Part shown: piece after piece, positions 32,275-46,800 of the stretch
Layout: each line of letters starts with the position of its first letter
How positions within the stretch are numbered: position 1 is the stretch's first letter
DNA from: Sipunculus nudus
Taxonomy: Eukaryota > Annelida > Sipuncula > Golfingiida > Sipunculidae
Assembly (NCBI GenBank): GCA_026874595.1
Contig: CM049307.1
Location: forward strand, 32,475,862 to 32,539,861
Length of the DNA stretch: 64,000 bases
Direction: 5' to 3'
Notes under the pieces: model-generated
Seen by the model: the letters and a program-made list of their open reading frames with translations, nothing else
Told to the model about the DNA's origin: nothing
The model's database searches: none
Program-made: the position numbers and the translations under genes

Positions 32275-34734
32275 GTAATATAGTATATCGCTAATTGCTG
32301 GCAGTATGTCTGAAAAATAAGCTTTAAAAAAGGAAACACAACCACTCACTCACACAAACAATTGATAAGACCCCCTATGGAGCACTTAAACATGGCACCT
32401 TGATATTAACCTCCTGTTAAGAGAAAAGAACAAGAATACCATTTATAATTTATTCTGTAAAATACTCATACATTTACAATTTGAACATATCAGTTGTACA
32501 ACAAATATACATATATGCATTCACTAATTAATTCTGAAATTGTCGTATCACTGACCTGGAATATGAATAATGTAGTTTATGACTAGATGAAAACATGAGC
32601 CATAAAACAACGGCTCAAAGTGGATGAACATAAATATTTTTTGTACAAACAGTATTTTCTCATTTTGGCTGATATTATTAAACCAAATTAACACATATAA
32701 AATTAGAATCCAATGCTTAAACCTACTGTAATTAAATAGTTAAGAACTTTTCAAAAACTAAGAGAGATCACAGGCAGATAACCTGTATCTTACAGGTGGC
32801 AACAATTGAAAATCTTCTAAACTAATAATACTCTGTTTCAGACGTACACATCGTCTGTAGCAATGAAGGTAGGTTGTTTTTATTTCTTGTGAAAAAGAGC
32901 ATTTGAACTGAACTTGCCCATTTTGTATATTTTTATATCTTTCATACTTGTTGGCTATGTGAATGAATTTTCCGTGTTATTCAGTGAAGAAGTGGGAACA
33001 AACAAAAAAATTATATTTTATATTCAGAGGTGATGTGAGAAGAAGAGGTGAAAGTCACAAAATATTGTAAGTTTAATCTCATCAAAAATTTCTTATCCAG
33101 GAATAATCTTTGGAATGAAAATACAATGCAAGGCTGTAATAATAATAATAATGCTAATAATAATATGGAAACACAACATGTTATTGGATTGCATAGCCAT
33201 CCTGAAAGTAATCATAACAATCAATACTCAAGACTTAACATTCTAATACATATCCATTGTTGCAGTTGTCTGTCAAAAAAGATAGACTTGACAGTCTGGC
33301 AGGATCTTTCCAGTTTTCTGTGGACTGGAACCCAAGAATGACCATGGTCCACTGGGCACAAACATAAGAAAAACAGGAAATATTCACACTTAGATAGTCA
33401 GTAAAATAATAGTGTTATCTTCCACATTAAAAGATTATCTTCCTGAAGTACATCTGTTCTCAGGCATACAAGTGGCACCAATGGATTTTTGATACCATCA
33501 ATTAGATTTGTTTCATTTCATCTTCATAAACAGTTACACAAGATAAATTAAAGCACTCAAGTTTAGGAAATTCTTTCTATACTGCATAATTTAAATTGAA
33601 CCAAATGAATAATTCCTAAGTCTCCATGTATAATGTTTCACAAATTTATCATTCCATATCAACACATAGTGTTATCCTTTACAAAGAGATATGAACTTTG
33701 TAATCCCCGGATAATTCTTGCAGGATCACATCAATGGCATTTTACACTGTAAGACCCATCTTTTTACTGCAACTAACATGAAAGATGAAGGAAGAAATAC
33801 CTTTAATCCCAATGTTATATCCCATCAAATTTCAATATAATTTTAACAATACTAAAAATCATTTTTTTATGACTTCAGATGTTTTGTGTGCCTGTGAAAT
33901 TAAGACAATTTTTTTCTTAAAGAATATAAAATGTGAATATGAGTTCCAGAGGTAAATCTGGTGCCCCACCTTGAAACTTTTCTTAATTGCATGACAAATG
34001 TCGAATGGTGTAAGAGGAATTGAAGGAAGGTCTTTGCATATTTGGATTTTTCAGCAGTTCATCCTGCTGTTATATTCCCAAACCCAAAAACCAATACTGA
34101 AACAGGCTCTGTCCCATTTTGATTAGAAGCACTGGCATCACCAGAAACATTATAGTTTGGCCAAAATAATTGCATAATCTAGAAATTTAATATATTTTCA
34201 AATTTGGTCAAAATCCATAAAAAGAAGTATATTGAATGCACAAGTCACACAAACAGATGGACACAAAGATGATCTCATAAAAGGATGGACACATCCCATT
34301 TGAATGGTCCTTCTTAGGTCCTGGGGGAACTGATCTGAACTGGAAAAAACATAACATGGATACATTTCTTGTAATTTCTATTTTTTAAATGTTCTCTCCT
34401 AATGTGGTTGGTCTTTAAGAATCAAAATAAACACCATTATGAATATCAAAATAGATCAGTCCACATTATTAGCTCATGACAAAAGCTCCAGATGGCAGCA
34501 CCAAAGGCATGGTTGTCAATTTTGGCTTCAACACAAGCATGTTTTCACAGGTATTTGATCTGCTTGAAAAGGTATTCATTTTTTAATTCAAGATAAAAAC
34601 TTCATTGGCATTGAAAGAAGAAGACATACCTGATCACTCAAAATAAGGCATACTAAAATATGAATGTATCATTGTGTGTATGTGTGTGTATGTTTATGTG
34701 CTAGGAACACCAATCACTGGAATCAGCAGTGAGG
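32275..34734 (-). other. 3' flank / possible 3' UTR of PKG
   Basis: No repeat or coding motif recognised. On the minus strand the first canonical AATAAA after the PKG stop is at about 32,884-32,879, so either the 3' UTR is about 1.85 kb long or a variant signal is used. Confidence 0.4.
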
Positions 34735-34830
34735 CTAAAACTGCTCGTCCCATCCTGAGGTCTCATCTGGTGGTATGTCCATATCCTTTGGATAGCTGTC
34801 AAAGTTGCTGAAATCTGTCGGGCTTTTGAC
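34735..34830 (-). CDS. PKG terminal exon
   Basis: Encodes [20 protein letters not shown] then [11 protein letters not shown] and TAG. SPTD-x-SNFDS and SGWD near the C-terminus match the family's tail. Confidence 0.97.
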   Translation of the reverse strand, partial: VKSPTDFSNFDSYPKDMDIPPDETSGWDEQF

Positions 34831-37800
34831 CTGTAAATATTTTCAAAAGTGTCTAAATAATTTCATGTGGACCTTCTGTACTGAATTACAAACTTTCAAC
34901 AGAGCCAATGGCAAATCAAAAAATTTGAGAACAATCGGGTAGCTTATGAAACAGGGTTAGCCGTAGATGGATATCAAGAAAATGTAATTTTAAATTGTGC
35001 ATTTCACTTTTGTGTGGGAAAAATTATATTTAAATTATATATATAAATATAATGTGCCTACATAGTATATTAATTATGCAATTTTAGGAAAAAAATTTAT
35101 GGTTCTCAGGCACAACCTGCATCAATTTTAACCCCCCTGCATCAAAATTTTTTATTTTAATTTTCAAAAGAAACTTATAAATATTGAGCTCAAGCCCCTC
35201 TGCTAGAGCTGTGGCTCAAAACATTCTGTTATTATCATGCTTTTCCCTGATCATATGACATTTTTATGAACACATACATGAGGAGGGTAAAGATACCCTT
35301 CACAGAAAAGATGAGGATTTCCTAATCCTCAACTCTATTCTATTAAATGTTTTTACATAATGTAGTCACACTTAAGGGCGTTATTCCAGGTGGTTTTCTT
35401 TAATATTTATATTCCTTCAACTTAGAATATGAACTGGTGATGTCCCCCTCTTGAATTGCCACTGAATAGTAGTTTCTAAAATAGTCAATAGGTGGCAGCA
35501 CACGTTAAATATTTTTCAAGAAACTGTTAAATTTCAATTTACATATTACATATACAAAATAGTTAAATCCTCATGACGCCTTCACCTGTTATCAACTTCA
35601 ACTATTCCTTTTATGGATAACCAACAATTTCATCATTTCACATGCGTATACATACATGAGTGTATATATACTGACGTGTGGGACAAGGATAATTGTTGTT
35701 TGTGTATGTTGTCTCTTGGCATGCTTTCAGGTACATCAAAAGAGCAAGAATATATAACATTATTTATTTTACATGGATTGTACAACCAGTTAAAGTAACT
35801 CATACAAGGAACTCTCCATAGCTCAGATGTTGCAGCTCGGTAGTTGGTAAGGGTGGAGAAAACCGGAGGACCCAGGGAAAACCACAAACCTTGGATAGGC
35901 CAATACAACCCAATCTCATACCCATGCTGGGAATCAAACCCCTTGGTCCCCAGCAGAGAGGGACGAGCATTTTAAAATTCTGCTCTCCAGGCTGAAATGG
36001 CATTCTTTTAAAGGTATACATTGCTAAGATGAATTTTTATGACCCTTCTTTAGCATAGTATGCCACATCAGGAGGTAGGCCAGAAAAGGTGCATATAATG
36101 CTATATTAAGAGTCTCAGTGAGCCTGTTGAGAACTTTAAAACACACACAGTTATCTTTACCTTAGGTATAATAGGTGACTGACAAACACACACAGTTATC
36201 TTTACCTTAGGTATAATTGGTGACTTACAAACACACACAGTTTCTTTACCTTAGGTATAATGGGCGACTGACAAACACACACAGTTACCTTTAACTGAGG
36301 TATAATTGGCAACCGACAAACACACAATTTCTTTACCTTGGGTATAATAGGCGACTGACAAACACACACAGTTACCTTCAACCTAGGTATAATTGGCAAC
36401 CGACAACCACACACAGTTTCTTTACCTTGGGTATAATGGGTGGCACCATTGTCTGGTTCTTCAAACCCTCCCAGTCAAAACCTTGGAACCATCTACAGTG
36501 ATAAAAGATTAAGGATAATTAGAAATCAACAGCAAACATTCCCCACTTTAAATACATGATTCAACTAAATCTCCTGTCTGTATTCAATGCAAATAAAAAG
36601 GTTTAGTGAATGCCTTGGTAGCAATATGTGACTCAAGCAATTTGGCTCCACTGATGAGCTTGAAAGAGGTTTGTGGGTAATTTTAATTCTGTCAGTGGTA
36701 TTATGCTTCAAATTAGGTTTTGTTTCACAGCGAACAAATTACAGATGACTATGAATTAATTTGGCATCTAGACTTGTCAGTATTTGTGGTTTATGATATA
36801 ACTGTCCTGCCAACATGTAACTGGGTTGACAAAATAGTAACTGTCAAAAACTGATGGCCACCTTATCATGACTAAACAACAAGAGCCAAATTTAAGATAT
36901 ATGAAAGTGTATGAAAATTTGTTATATGTGGCTTAAATTTGAAAATTAACACAAATTAGATAAAATATACACCTATGAATCACCATCTTTATTCAAAGTG
37001 TCATCTTACAGACGTGTAACTATAATGACAGTAGTTTGCTCACTTGTGCTTCTTAATATCGATGATGCCATTCTTGCCATAGCCGAGCCTTTCCGCTGGA
37101 TTGTCACGACACAGCCTCTTTATCAGAAGGTGAGCAGTTCTGCTAATCTTTTTAGGAAACTCGATCACATCGATGCCTTTCAGGATGATGTTATAGGTCT
37201 TCATTGGATCTGACCCAGAAAATGGAGGACTGGAAATGAAGAGAACACAGAAATAAGCCCCATTTACACTAGAAAGATTGGGGTCCACCTAACCAAATCT
37301 CAGAGCAAGTGCTCTCATGTTTACAAAATATTAAATGGATAATATGTCATTTGCCTTCAAACATAAATTTCACAGTGACAATTTCAAAATTTTAATAATG
37401 TGTGAATATTGTGCTTACCTTATATTTATTCTCTCAAGTTTTAACTGTATATGGAAATTTATTGACAATATTACTTATATTAATGATGTGCTCCAAAGGC
37501 CAGTAAACATGCAGTGTACTGAAGGGAACAGTTTTTAAGTAATTTTTTTTGTGACCCAGTAATGTATTCTCAACTGTTTGTTAACTGGAGAAGTTTAATA
37601 GATGACCTAAATAAAATAATAATTAATTTATAAGGTTGTATCTGCAAAGGGTTCACCTCTGAATCAGATTATACCAACCAGTTTACTTGAGTCTTGAACA
37701 TGTATGCTTTGTGTCAGCACTGTAGTTTACTTTACAAAAGCCTAATTGGACTTATTTTATAAAATGAGTTTGCTGTCTGCACTTCATTGTTAATCAAGTT

Positions 37801-40800
37801 GACTGTGCTGCAAAAAGTTATATTTTATGGGAAGGATAGGGTGAAATGATAGCTAAACTGGCCTCACAAAAAACTGCCTGTATGCACTAGAAACAAGTTT
37901 ACTGTAAACTGAACCTAAGTAAACTGAACTACTGTCGACCTTCCAAGCAGACTACTGTAGACTGTGCTGATAAGTGGGCTAGTGCATGCAGACAGGGTAA
38001 TCTGATTCATGATCTGGATTGTCTGCTACAGTCTTACATGACAACCCACCTTCCTGTTAGTAGTTCAAACATGAGGATGCCGAGTGACCAGAAGTCTGCC
38101 GCGTGGTCATGACCTTTGTTTAAGATAATCTCCGGAGCCACATACTCTGGTGTGCCGCAGAAGGTCCAAGTCTTACGACCAACACCGATCTTTTTGGCAA
38201 AGCCAAAGTCAACCTACAATCAGAAAGTCAACCTTAAGACACAGTGACACATCTGTTATGAACAAGGTAAACTTTAAAATTAACAATATATCAGTTTCAT
38301 TTTATTTTCACTTCTCCAGTCTTCTGTGCATCCTTGCATATGATACAAAACACTGAATGAAATAACTTTTGGTTGTTATTAATGTATTCATGACTGCATT
38401 CAAGAAAATATATATTTTATAAATTCTTTATCTTTTTTACATGTTTATTACTAAAGGTGTAACTGCTTTAAGACTTTTCCATTTCCCTCTTAAAGATGCC
38501 TATTCACCAACCTTTTGTAAAGAATTTATGTGATTTCTGACTTCCTCTGTGTATATATGAAAGATCTAAGGGTATTTCTGGTTAGGAAAAGTTTTTATAA
38601 CGCCCCCCTGGAGGTTGTATGAACTTGTTTATCAACAATGTGTTTGTAAACAAAGTTTTGTTGACAAACAGGAAAAACATGTACCGGTAACCTAAGTGGC
38701 AGGTTGCATATATGCAGAGGTAGAAAGTCATTTGTTGCAAAATGCCATTTGCAAAGCTCTGGCTTATCGGACTTGCCGCCAGATGCTTTTGTTGAATTTG
38801 TTTTATTTTGGCAGGCACTCACATAATAAAAAAACACGTTGATGAAAACAAAATCAAGCAGCCATTGTGAGGTGATATCCTTTTTTTCCAGCCTATTTTC
38901 ATAAAAGCTTAAAGGGATTACCTTTTGTTTATAAAGGTCTGATAGGTGATTGGCCCCTTAAACTTCTTATTTACTATAGACACAGTTCATCCAGACAAAT
39001 ATTTCTAAGTTATGAACTACAGATTCTCCCTTTGTGTACATTCTTATAGAATCATGTGTTTATCAATACCAAGTAGCCGGGAATATAAATGAATCTTGAG
39101 TTTTAATACTAGCTACTTTGATACTTGGATAAATCAGTGAGTGTTTTAATACCTACCAGTTTGACATATCCTTTATTGTTCAGCAGTAGATTTTCAGGCT
39201 TGAGATCCCTGTATATTATGCCCTTATTGTGTAGATATTGAAAGGCTTCTATAACACAGCCCACTGAGAACCGTGTCATCTGATCATCAAAGTTACCCCT
39301 GAAATAACAGTTCATGTTCAAATCATTGACAAAGACACTTGAAAGTAAATGTTACTTTGAAATTTGTAGCAATTAAAAGACAGTACACATGAACATGAAT
39401 CATATGCATGAACAGTGAAACCTTGAAATTTTGACCTCCAATGACATGGCAATATTTAATTTGTACTTAGTGGTAATATAATCAAAGTTCAGCTCACCTG
39501 TTTGGACCAAAATAGGGGCCCGCATAATGGATAAATCAGATGCCCACTACTGAGGTTTAAATATATGATGTAAAGAGTAAAATTAATCTGGACCATGAAA
39601 AGCTGGTTTTTATTTCAAGGTGGTCACAATACCAAAGTTGTCTTTAATTGTGTTAGTTTTTACTGTATATAACTGATACCAGTCAGATAAAAACAGGAAC
39701 AGGTTTCATGAGTTATGAAGAACATCCTATAATTATTTAATTTCCAGCCTGTTAAATTGAGATGTATGATGTACAATGATTATGATAATGATGAACTCAT
39801 TATAGTTGTGAAAGAATCCTGGAATTCATGAAGAATACAAAGTCAGAGTTGATCCAGCATGAAGACCACAGTATGTATAACAACACTGCAAATCTCCATA
39901 AATATATTCTTATACCATCTCTACGCTGCTAGGTCATTACAGATTCTTAACCTTTACTTCTCTTCCTACATTTGTATATAAATGTTTTTATTAGCTTTTT
40001 TTATTGAATGCCACATATACATGAATGCCAACTTCGAAATGTTGCTTAAAAAGGAAAATTACACAGTTGTAGCTAGATGAAACATGATGAGTTGTACATT
40101 GTAGAAGAAAAGACTTTACGTAAAAGTGTTAAAAATCACTGGAGGTACTGGATAGATCATTTTAGGGCCCTACCTTACATGGTAATAACCAGCTAGGTCA
40201 TTTACATTGCAAATTACTCATGGCATTTGCTCATGGGGAACAGGTTGGGTTGCTGCTTGTATATTAGTGTTTGGGTGGAGGTTTTTTACCTGTCCCTGAG
40301 AATGGTCCACAGTTCTCCACCCAGACACACCTCCATTAACATGTAGACATATTTCTTATCTCTGAACGTCTTGTACAACCTGAAAAACAGATATATATAT
40401 AGTTATGAGAAATGTTTAGGTCCAGGAACATAAGAAAACATTTGAATTCAATGTAGACATAATAAAATCATGAAAATAGGAAATATATTGCGGCCCATGT
40501 TTGCCAAATATGAACACAAGGGACCCATGGGTCACGGCGCTCAGCTGATCGTGATTGGACTATAAATGTTTCTCCACTGTGATACTATATCGAGTCGATA
40601 AAGCTTATGAATATCATGTACATGTTGGGCTATTATAAAGGAATGTAATGTAATATGTGAGTAAACGATAAATGAAATTACCTGACTGATGGATTAATTG
40701 AGTCAAATAAAGTGGTTTATTTTTTATTTATTTAGGAGGGGTTGAAAAATGTGATATATTTGAGCAAATATGAATGCAATGACAGCAGTAATAAGCAGTA

Positions 40801-43800
40801 GTAGAATGATGATAAGGCTATTTGTTGAAGGATCTAAAGTGTATGGTAGTCTGCAAGCGTTCAATTTGACAGATATGATGTTATGATTAACTATGCTGAT
40901 GAAGTGATTTATGAATATGTGACTGTATGACACAATATCTCTTTAGTCTTGACAAGGTACATTATTGTGATGCCCACTATGTCTACATATTACACAATAT
41001 TGACATAATTTCTGGCATGTACATAGGTACCTATGGACGAATAGTTATACAAAATATTAAAGTATGAATATATCTTATTCATCTTGTTCTTGCTTACTGA
41101 GGCTGACTTTTGGATGGGGTTCGGAGAAGGGAAAAGTGAGGGCAGCACGAAGGTGGATGTAGAAATATTCTATTGTTATGTTTTTCATTTATATAAGAAT
41201 ATGAAAAGCTAAGAGGAAAGGGGCCCTCCTACTTGGTTATAGTAAAGTTCTAAATATATGATTGCAAACTAATACTCTGACAAGACTGTCATGAAGAAAA
41301 ACAGTAAAAGTTTTGAGATACTGAGTTGCATACGAAAATTTACAGATGGACAGGCAAGTGGACAGAATGGACTAATACCTTTATTTCACTTTCAAGAGAA
41401 TAATGCATTTAAGTTTATATATAATCCTATTTTTTTAAGCAGATCCACTTTTTCATTAAGAAGTTTTTATCTGAATCATTTTTTTATTTACAGGTTTATA
41501 AATTTTTAATTAAAAAACCTGAAAATATAAGTTAAAATATTAGAATTGTTGCAAAAGTTGCAATCATTATATATACAGAGTAAAAAACATTGGGTCATAT
41601 TATGCATACACATATATTTTATTATTTTTATATCATAAATGTTTAAACTGATTTTAAAAGAAAATAATACCACAACATGGCATCTACAAGAATATTCCTT
41701 GCATCACTATTAAAAAGTTTTGCACATTGGAGTTTTCAGGACATGCTTAATTTTATTCACCAAAATAAAATAAAAAGTAAATTTGATAAAATAAAACATC
41801 TTTTCAAATAAAGTATACACACTGTTGGTTGAATGAGGGACAAACAATATCATTGTGCTAATTACTATCCCAGTTTTAATTAATTACTGGAATTAATAGT
41901 CAATTTCACACCTGGTGAAGTTTTTACTCTTCTGAAGTAAGGAATTACTTATCTCATGAACATCCACACTTTCACAGCAAAAGACGCAATTTGTGGACAC
42001 AATTAAATGTACACTTTAATCATTGTAACCCTGGTGGTTCAATACAAAATCTAAAATGTAGCATGTCCAAGAATAAAATAAAATACAGAAAAATTATAAC
42101 ATTCATCTAGTTTATGCACCAGCTGGGGGGGGGGGGGGGATGAGTGCAGTGCAGAGGGGAAGCCTGCTAGTAGTGGCCAAGCTGGGCCAAGGTAAGCTGC
42201 TTGGGGTGGGTTACATAATGCAAGTGAAGGCTGTACTACTAGGTGGGCTAGATGTAAACAACACTTGACATGGTGTATGAAAACATGAATAAATGCTATT
42301 CATTCCAATTAATTTCTTTTGAAAGTTCAGATTTTAAAAGATTAAATCCTTATGCATGTATGCTGGGAAAATTAAATCAACAGTGCCAAAGTTGGACAAA
42401 ATTTAAGGTATTGATTTTTCATTTATGCTAATAACTTGAAAAATTTGCAAAATTCAGATCTAATTTTGGGTAAACAATTGAATCTTGATTAAATAAAAGT
42501 TATATTCCTGAAAAAAAGTCTCTAGGTTCAGCAATTCTCATGTTAGGTGAGTAAATATATTTCCTGATTTTTTAAAAAATTGCATTATGTTTTGGCCCAT
42601 AACTTCAAAATAATACCCAAAACTGACCTAATTTTGGTATGTTCATAGAAAATGTATAAAAGAATGTGAATACTATATACAATCAAAAACAGATCAGTGG
42701 TTTTGATATAAGTCAGCCTTGAAGTGTAACAATGGCTTTTTTTTATGGAAAACAGAGTTTTTTTTCCTTAATATCTCGAAGGAACAAAGTCCTAATGACC
42801 CAATTTTCGGTATGGTAGGAGATTTTGGGGACATCTAAAATTATGTCAACAGCCTGGGGAGCATAGAGATGTGCACTGAATGACCTACAGTCATCAAAGT
42901 GGACTGCTTGACAATGTAATGGAATACAACAAGAGCCTCCAAAAAAATTCAATAACTAGCCTAATTTTGCAGCTTTTATTTTCAAATTTCAGATTTTAAC
43001 AGATTAAATCCTTATGTATACATGGTGTGAAAATTAAATCCACAGTACTTACAGGAAAAAAACGTGCCACGGTCAAAGTTGGGCAAAATTTAAGGTACCT
43101 ATTTTATATTTTTGCCAATATTTAAAAAAATTTAACAAATTTTGATCTAATTTTTGGTATACAATTAAATTTTGATTAATTAAAGTTGTATTACTGGAAA
43201 AAAGTCCCTTACCTTTAACACTTTTGGTCTTAAGTGACCAAATATCTTCCTGATTTTTTTACAAAGTCCATTATGTTTGGGCCCATAACTTTTTTAAATT
43301 ATATAATACTGACTTAATATCTGGCATGTACATAGGAACTATATAGAGGAATATTTATGGTAAATATGAAAAAAACCAGATGAGTGGTTTTGATATTAGG
43401 CAGTCCTGAAGTGTGAAAATAGATTTCTAATAAAAAAATTGAGGTTTTTCCTTAATATCTCAAAGGAACGAAGTCCTATTGACCCAATTTTTGGCATGGT
43501 AGGAGATTATGGGGACATCTAACTGTATGCCGAAATTCAGATTCGTAGGTCCAACGGTGTCGAAACGTGCCAGTCTTACAGACGGACATCCAGACGGACA
43601 GACAGACAGACTGACGGACGGACGGACGGACAGACAGACGGACGGACGACGGACAATGGACCATGACTATGAGTGGTTTTGATATTAGGCAGTTCTGAAG
43701 TGGGACAATAAGTTTTAAATGCAAACTTGGCAAACTTGAGCTTTTTGCTTAATTTCTCAATGAACAAAGTTGCAGTAACCTGGTTTGGTATTCAAACTTA

Positions 43801-46800
43801 TGGGAAAAAACAGGTTAAAGTGGAGATTTATAGTCTGATATCACCAACGATGTCAGTCTCATCTGATTTTACACTTTGCCTTCTTGGTCTTTCGGGCTTG
43901 TTCATTCTTGCAACTTTTCTCGGCTCCCTGGGGGAGCATACAACGCAAGCTGCCATATCAGACTCTAGAAGGTTATTCGTTCTACATTTGCCTTCCTCCA
44001 ATTACCAGTACCCATTCACTCCTGGGTCGAGAGAGCCCACAGTTGTGGAAAAGACTTTGCCTAAGGAGTCTTAGCGCAGATGGCGGTCAGAACGGGACGC
44101 GATATCTAATGATCTAATATTGAATTTAGGTCCAACATTGCCAATATATGCCAGTCTTAACAGTTAGATGGACAGACAAAAGCCCTCAAGTATAGCTCAG
44201 AAGACTTTGAACAGATTTTCTTAAATTTTCATTTTAACTCTATATTCTTACAATTATGGATGGGCTATCTTATGAACACTTAATGCTTTTTCAAACACAT
44301 TTAAGTATTAATTAGACCAAAAGTTTATCCACAGATCATGTAGTAAATACTGCAGATATGCTTAGATAATAAAATTATATAATATCAAATTCATAGTATG
44401 TCTCTTCAATTCCTCATTTTTTTAATAGTTGTATTTACCTTGCAATAAATTGTGACCTAGACTCCATCATTATCCTCTTCTCTGAGAAGATGTGTTCCTG
44501 TTGTCTTGTCTCTACGATGTGTTTCTTCTTCAGACATTTCAGAGCAAAGGATTTACTCTTGTCTGAAGCAAGATGAACCTGCAAAACATGAAACACATGA
44601 AGTGATGTTATAACACTTCAGCTGGTATTAACATCAACAGCCAGCAGATGGGGCTGTATATCAAATGCAACCAATTTCTTGGTTTATTTATGCCAATGTT
44701 TTCCTTTCATTCTACCTTTAGTTCAGACCATCAAGCATATTGCAGAAGTTTCTTTGTTCCATTCTATATTTTAACATGCAGGTGTCTTCATTTTTCTGCA
44801 GTTCTAAATGGAAATATGCAGTTTTAATTCTGTATTTTTGCAGTTCTCAAATTTGAAGTTCAGTTCCATCACAGACTGAAAAACAACTTTTATGTTCATG
44901 AGTAGATAAATTATTTTTTATATCAGTTATATTAAGGCTATACACCATATAACTGGTTCTGGTATGAAATTTAAAACATTATATTTCTGTTATATAATTT
45001 GTTATATTTTCATTCATTAGACTCATATCATATAAATAAGCTTTATATACAAACTCAAGATGAACTGGTAATGAATAGGCTCCTGTCTCTGATGACCCAA
45101 TCCCTTTGCTTTTAACTGTATGGGTTACATTTCATGTGCAATGCTTGATTAAAGGTGTGTGCAGTTCTAATTTCCTTAAAATATACCAAGCTGTATTCTT
45201 AAGATGTGAATTATTACAACAAGGTAGCTATTTTAAATTGAAAACCATTAAAGGTTGGTGGCAGCTCTTATTAAACAAGCTATCCATTAAGAAGAAAGTG
45301 TACACTTTGACCATGAAAAATACAGGGTCAAAACTCATGCAGGGTCAACCTGTGGGTTCCACCTGGCATCCCCAATTGTGCACACCGGTGAAGCTTTCCT
45401 CAGTATACTGTATTTGTCTTCATATTCATGAAGTTAAATTTAGCAAATTTCACTTTTTCATTGTTTTACAAGGGTTCCATTTTCGCAATCCAATATTAAA
45501 ATAACCTACACAGAGCTATATTCTTTATTATATAAATTAATTATATTAAATAATATGTACTCAACAGTGTAACAACTGGATGGAGACCTAAGTGAACATC
45601 AAACAAGCAGAAAGTATTGTTCATTACTGGCAGATACTATGAAAGATCTGATATCATTTATAAAGGCAATCTTTGATTCATGGGTAACTTACAAGATCTA
45701 TTGTTAGCTATCACTTGCTCTTAGACTGGCCCTTGATGACAGTGACTCTTATTTATGAAGGTCTAAGTTGGTGATAATTTCCCTTTCACAAAAATCACAA
45801 ATTCGTAACCATCGTGAACAAAAAGGCAACCACAGTACCATATTCATTCACTGTTAGATAACAGTTCATTATGAACTCTTGTAAGTTCTTTAAATAATAA
45901 ATTAAATTCCTCTCTGGAACAGGTTATGATAGATAGGAAGTGATTTCTACGTTGGGAACATTTATTCCCATGCTAAAGCATTTAGTTTTAACACCTGCCA
46001 CTAGATGGCACTTTATACCAACCAGTTCAACCCTTCCAAAGCCTCCCATGCCCAGTGTAGCTAGGACTTCAATCTCCTCCAGACGGACTGTTGCATATTC
46101 CTGGTCTAAGAGCTCAGTGCTTCCCGCAGAATCTGTGGCAGAGCTCTTCCTATAATCAGAAGATATCTGTGTATACATATGCTAGTCATATATACCGCAC
46201 TAAAAGATCCACCAAATTTGTTAGACAGAAAAAAAAACAACAATGGAAGGTATTTGGTACTAAATACTGTTGGTACTAAACAATATTGACACTAGGTAAC
46301 TAATGGCAGTTCAAACAGATTAAGTGAAGAAAGCAGTTAAAATAAGTGTAAATAAAAAAGAAATATCAAATCTAAGAAGAAACCAAATATCAGGATGACT
46401 GAAGCACTTACAGTTTATAACTAACAACAACAGAAAAAAAAGTTGTAACACTAAAATATTTAAATAAATCATGCCAAAATTATGAAAGATAAATCAAAGG
46501 AATTGACATAAAATTGTAAAATTTAAAATGAGAGACAATGAGTGTGAGCACTGTAAGATTAATATGGTAACTAAATAAATGATTTGGTCAGTTTATCTGA
46601 CATTTAATATGATTTGGTCTATTAGGCCAAATAAAAAGAAAGGTATGATTCTCAGGCACTGCCCACATCAATTTTTAAACCCCTGTATAAAAAAATTTTA
46701 TTCAGATTTTCAAAAGAAACTAACCAATTTTGAGCTCCAGGCACTTAGACATTTCTTTCAAGAAGATTGAATCATACAATGTTTATAAAAGTTCCTTTGT

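Noticed and set aside
36202-36414. Repeat protein with PIIPKVK motifs
   Set aside because: The motif comes from copies of the PKG exon end and donor within the minisatellite; it is intronic.
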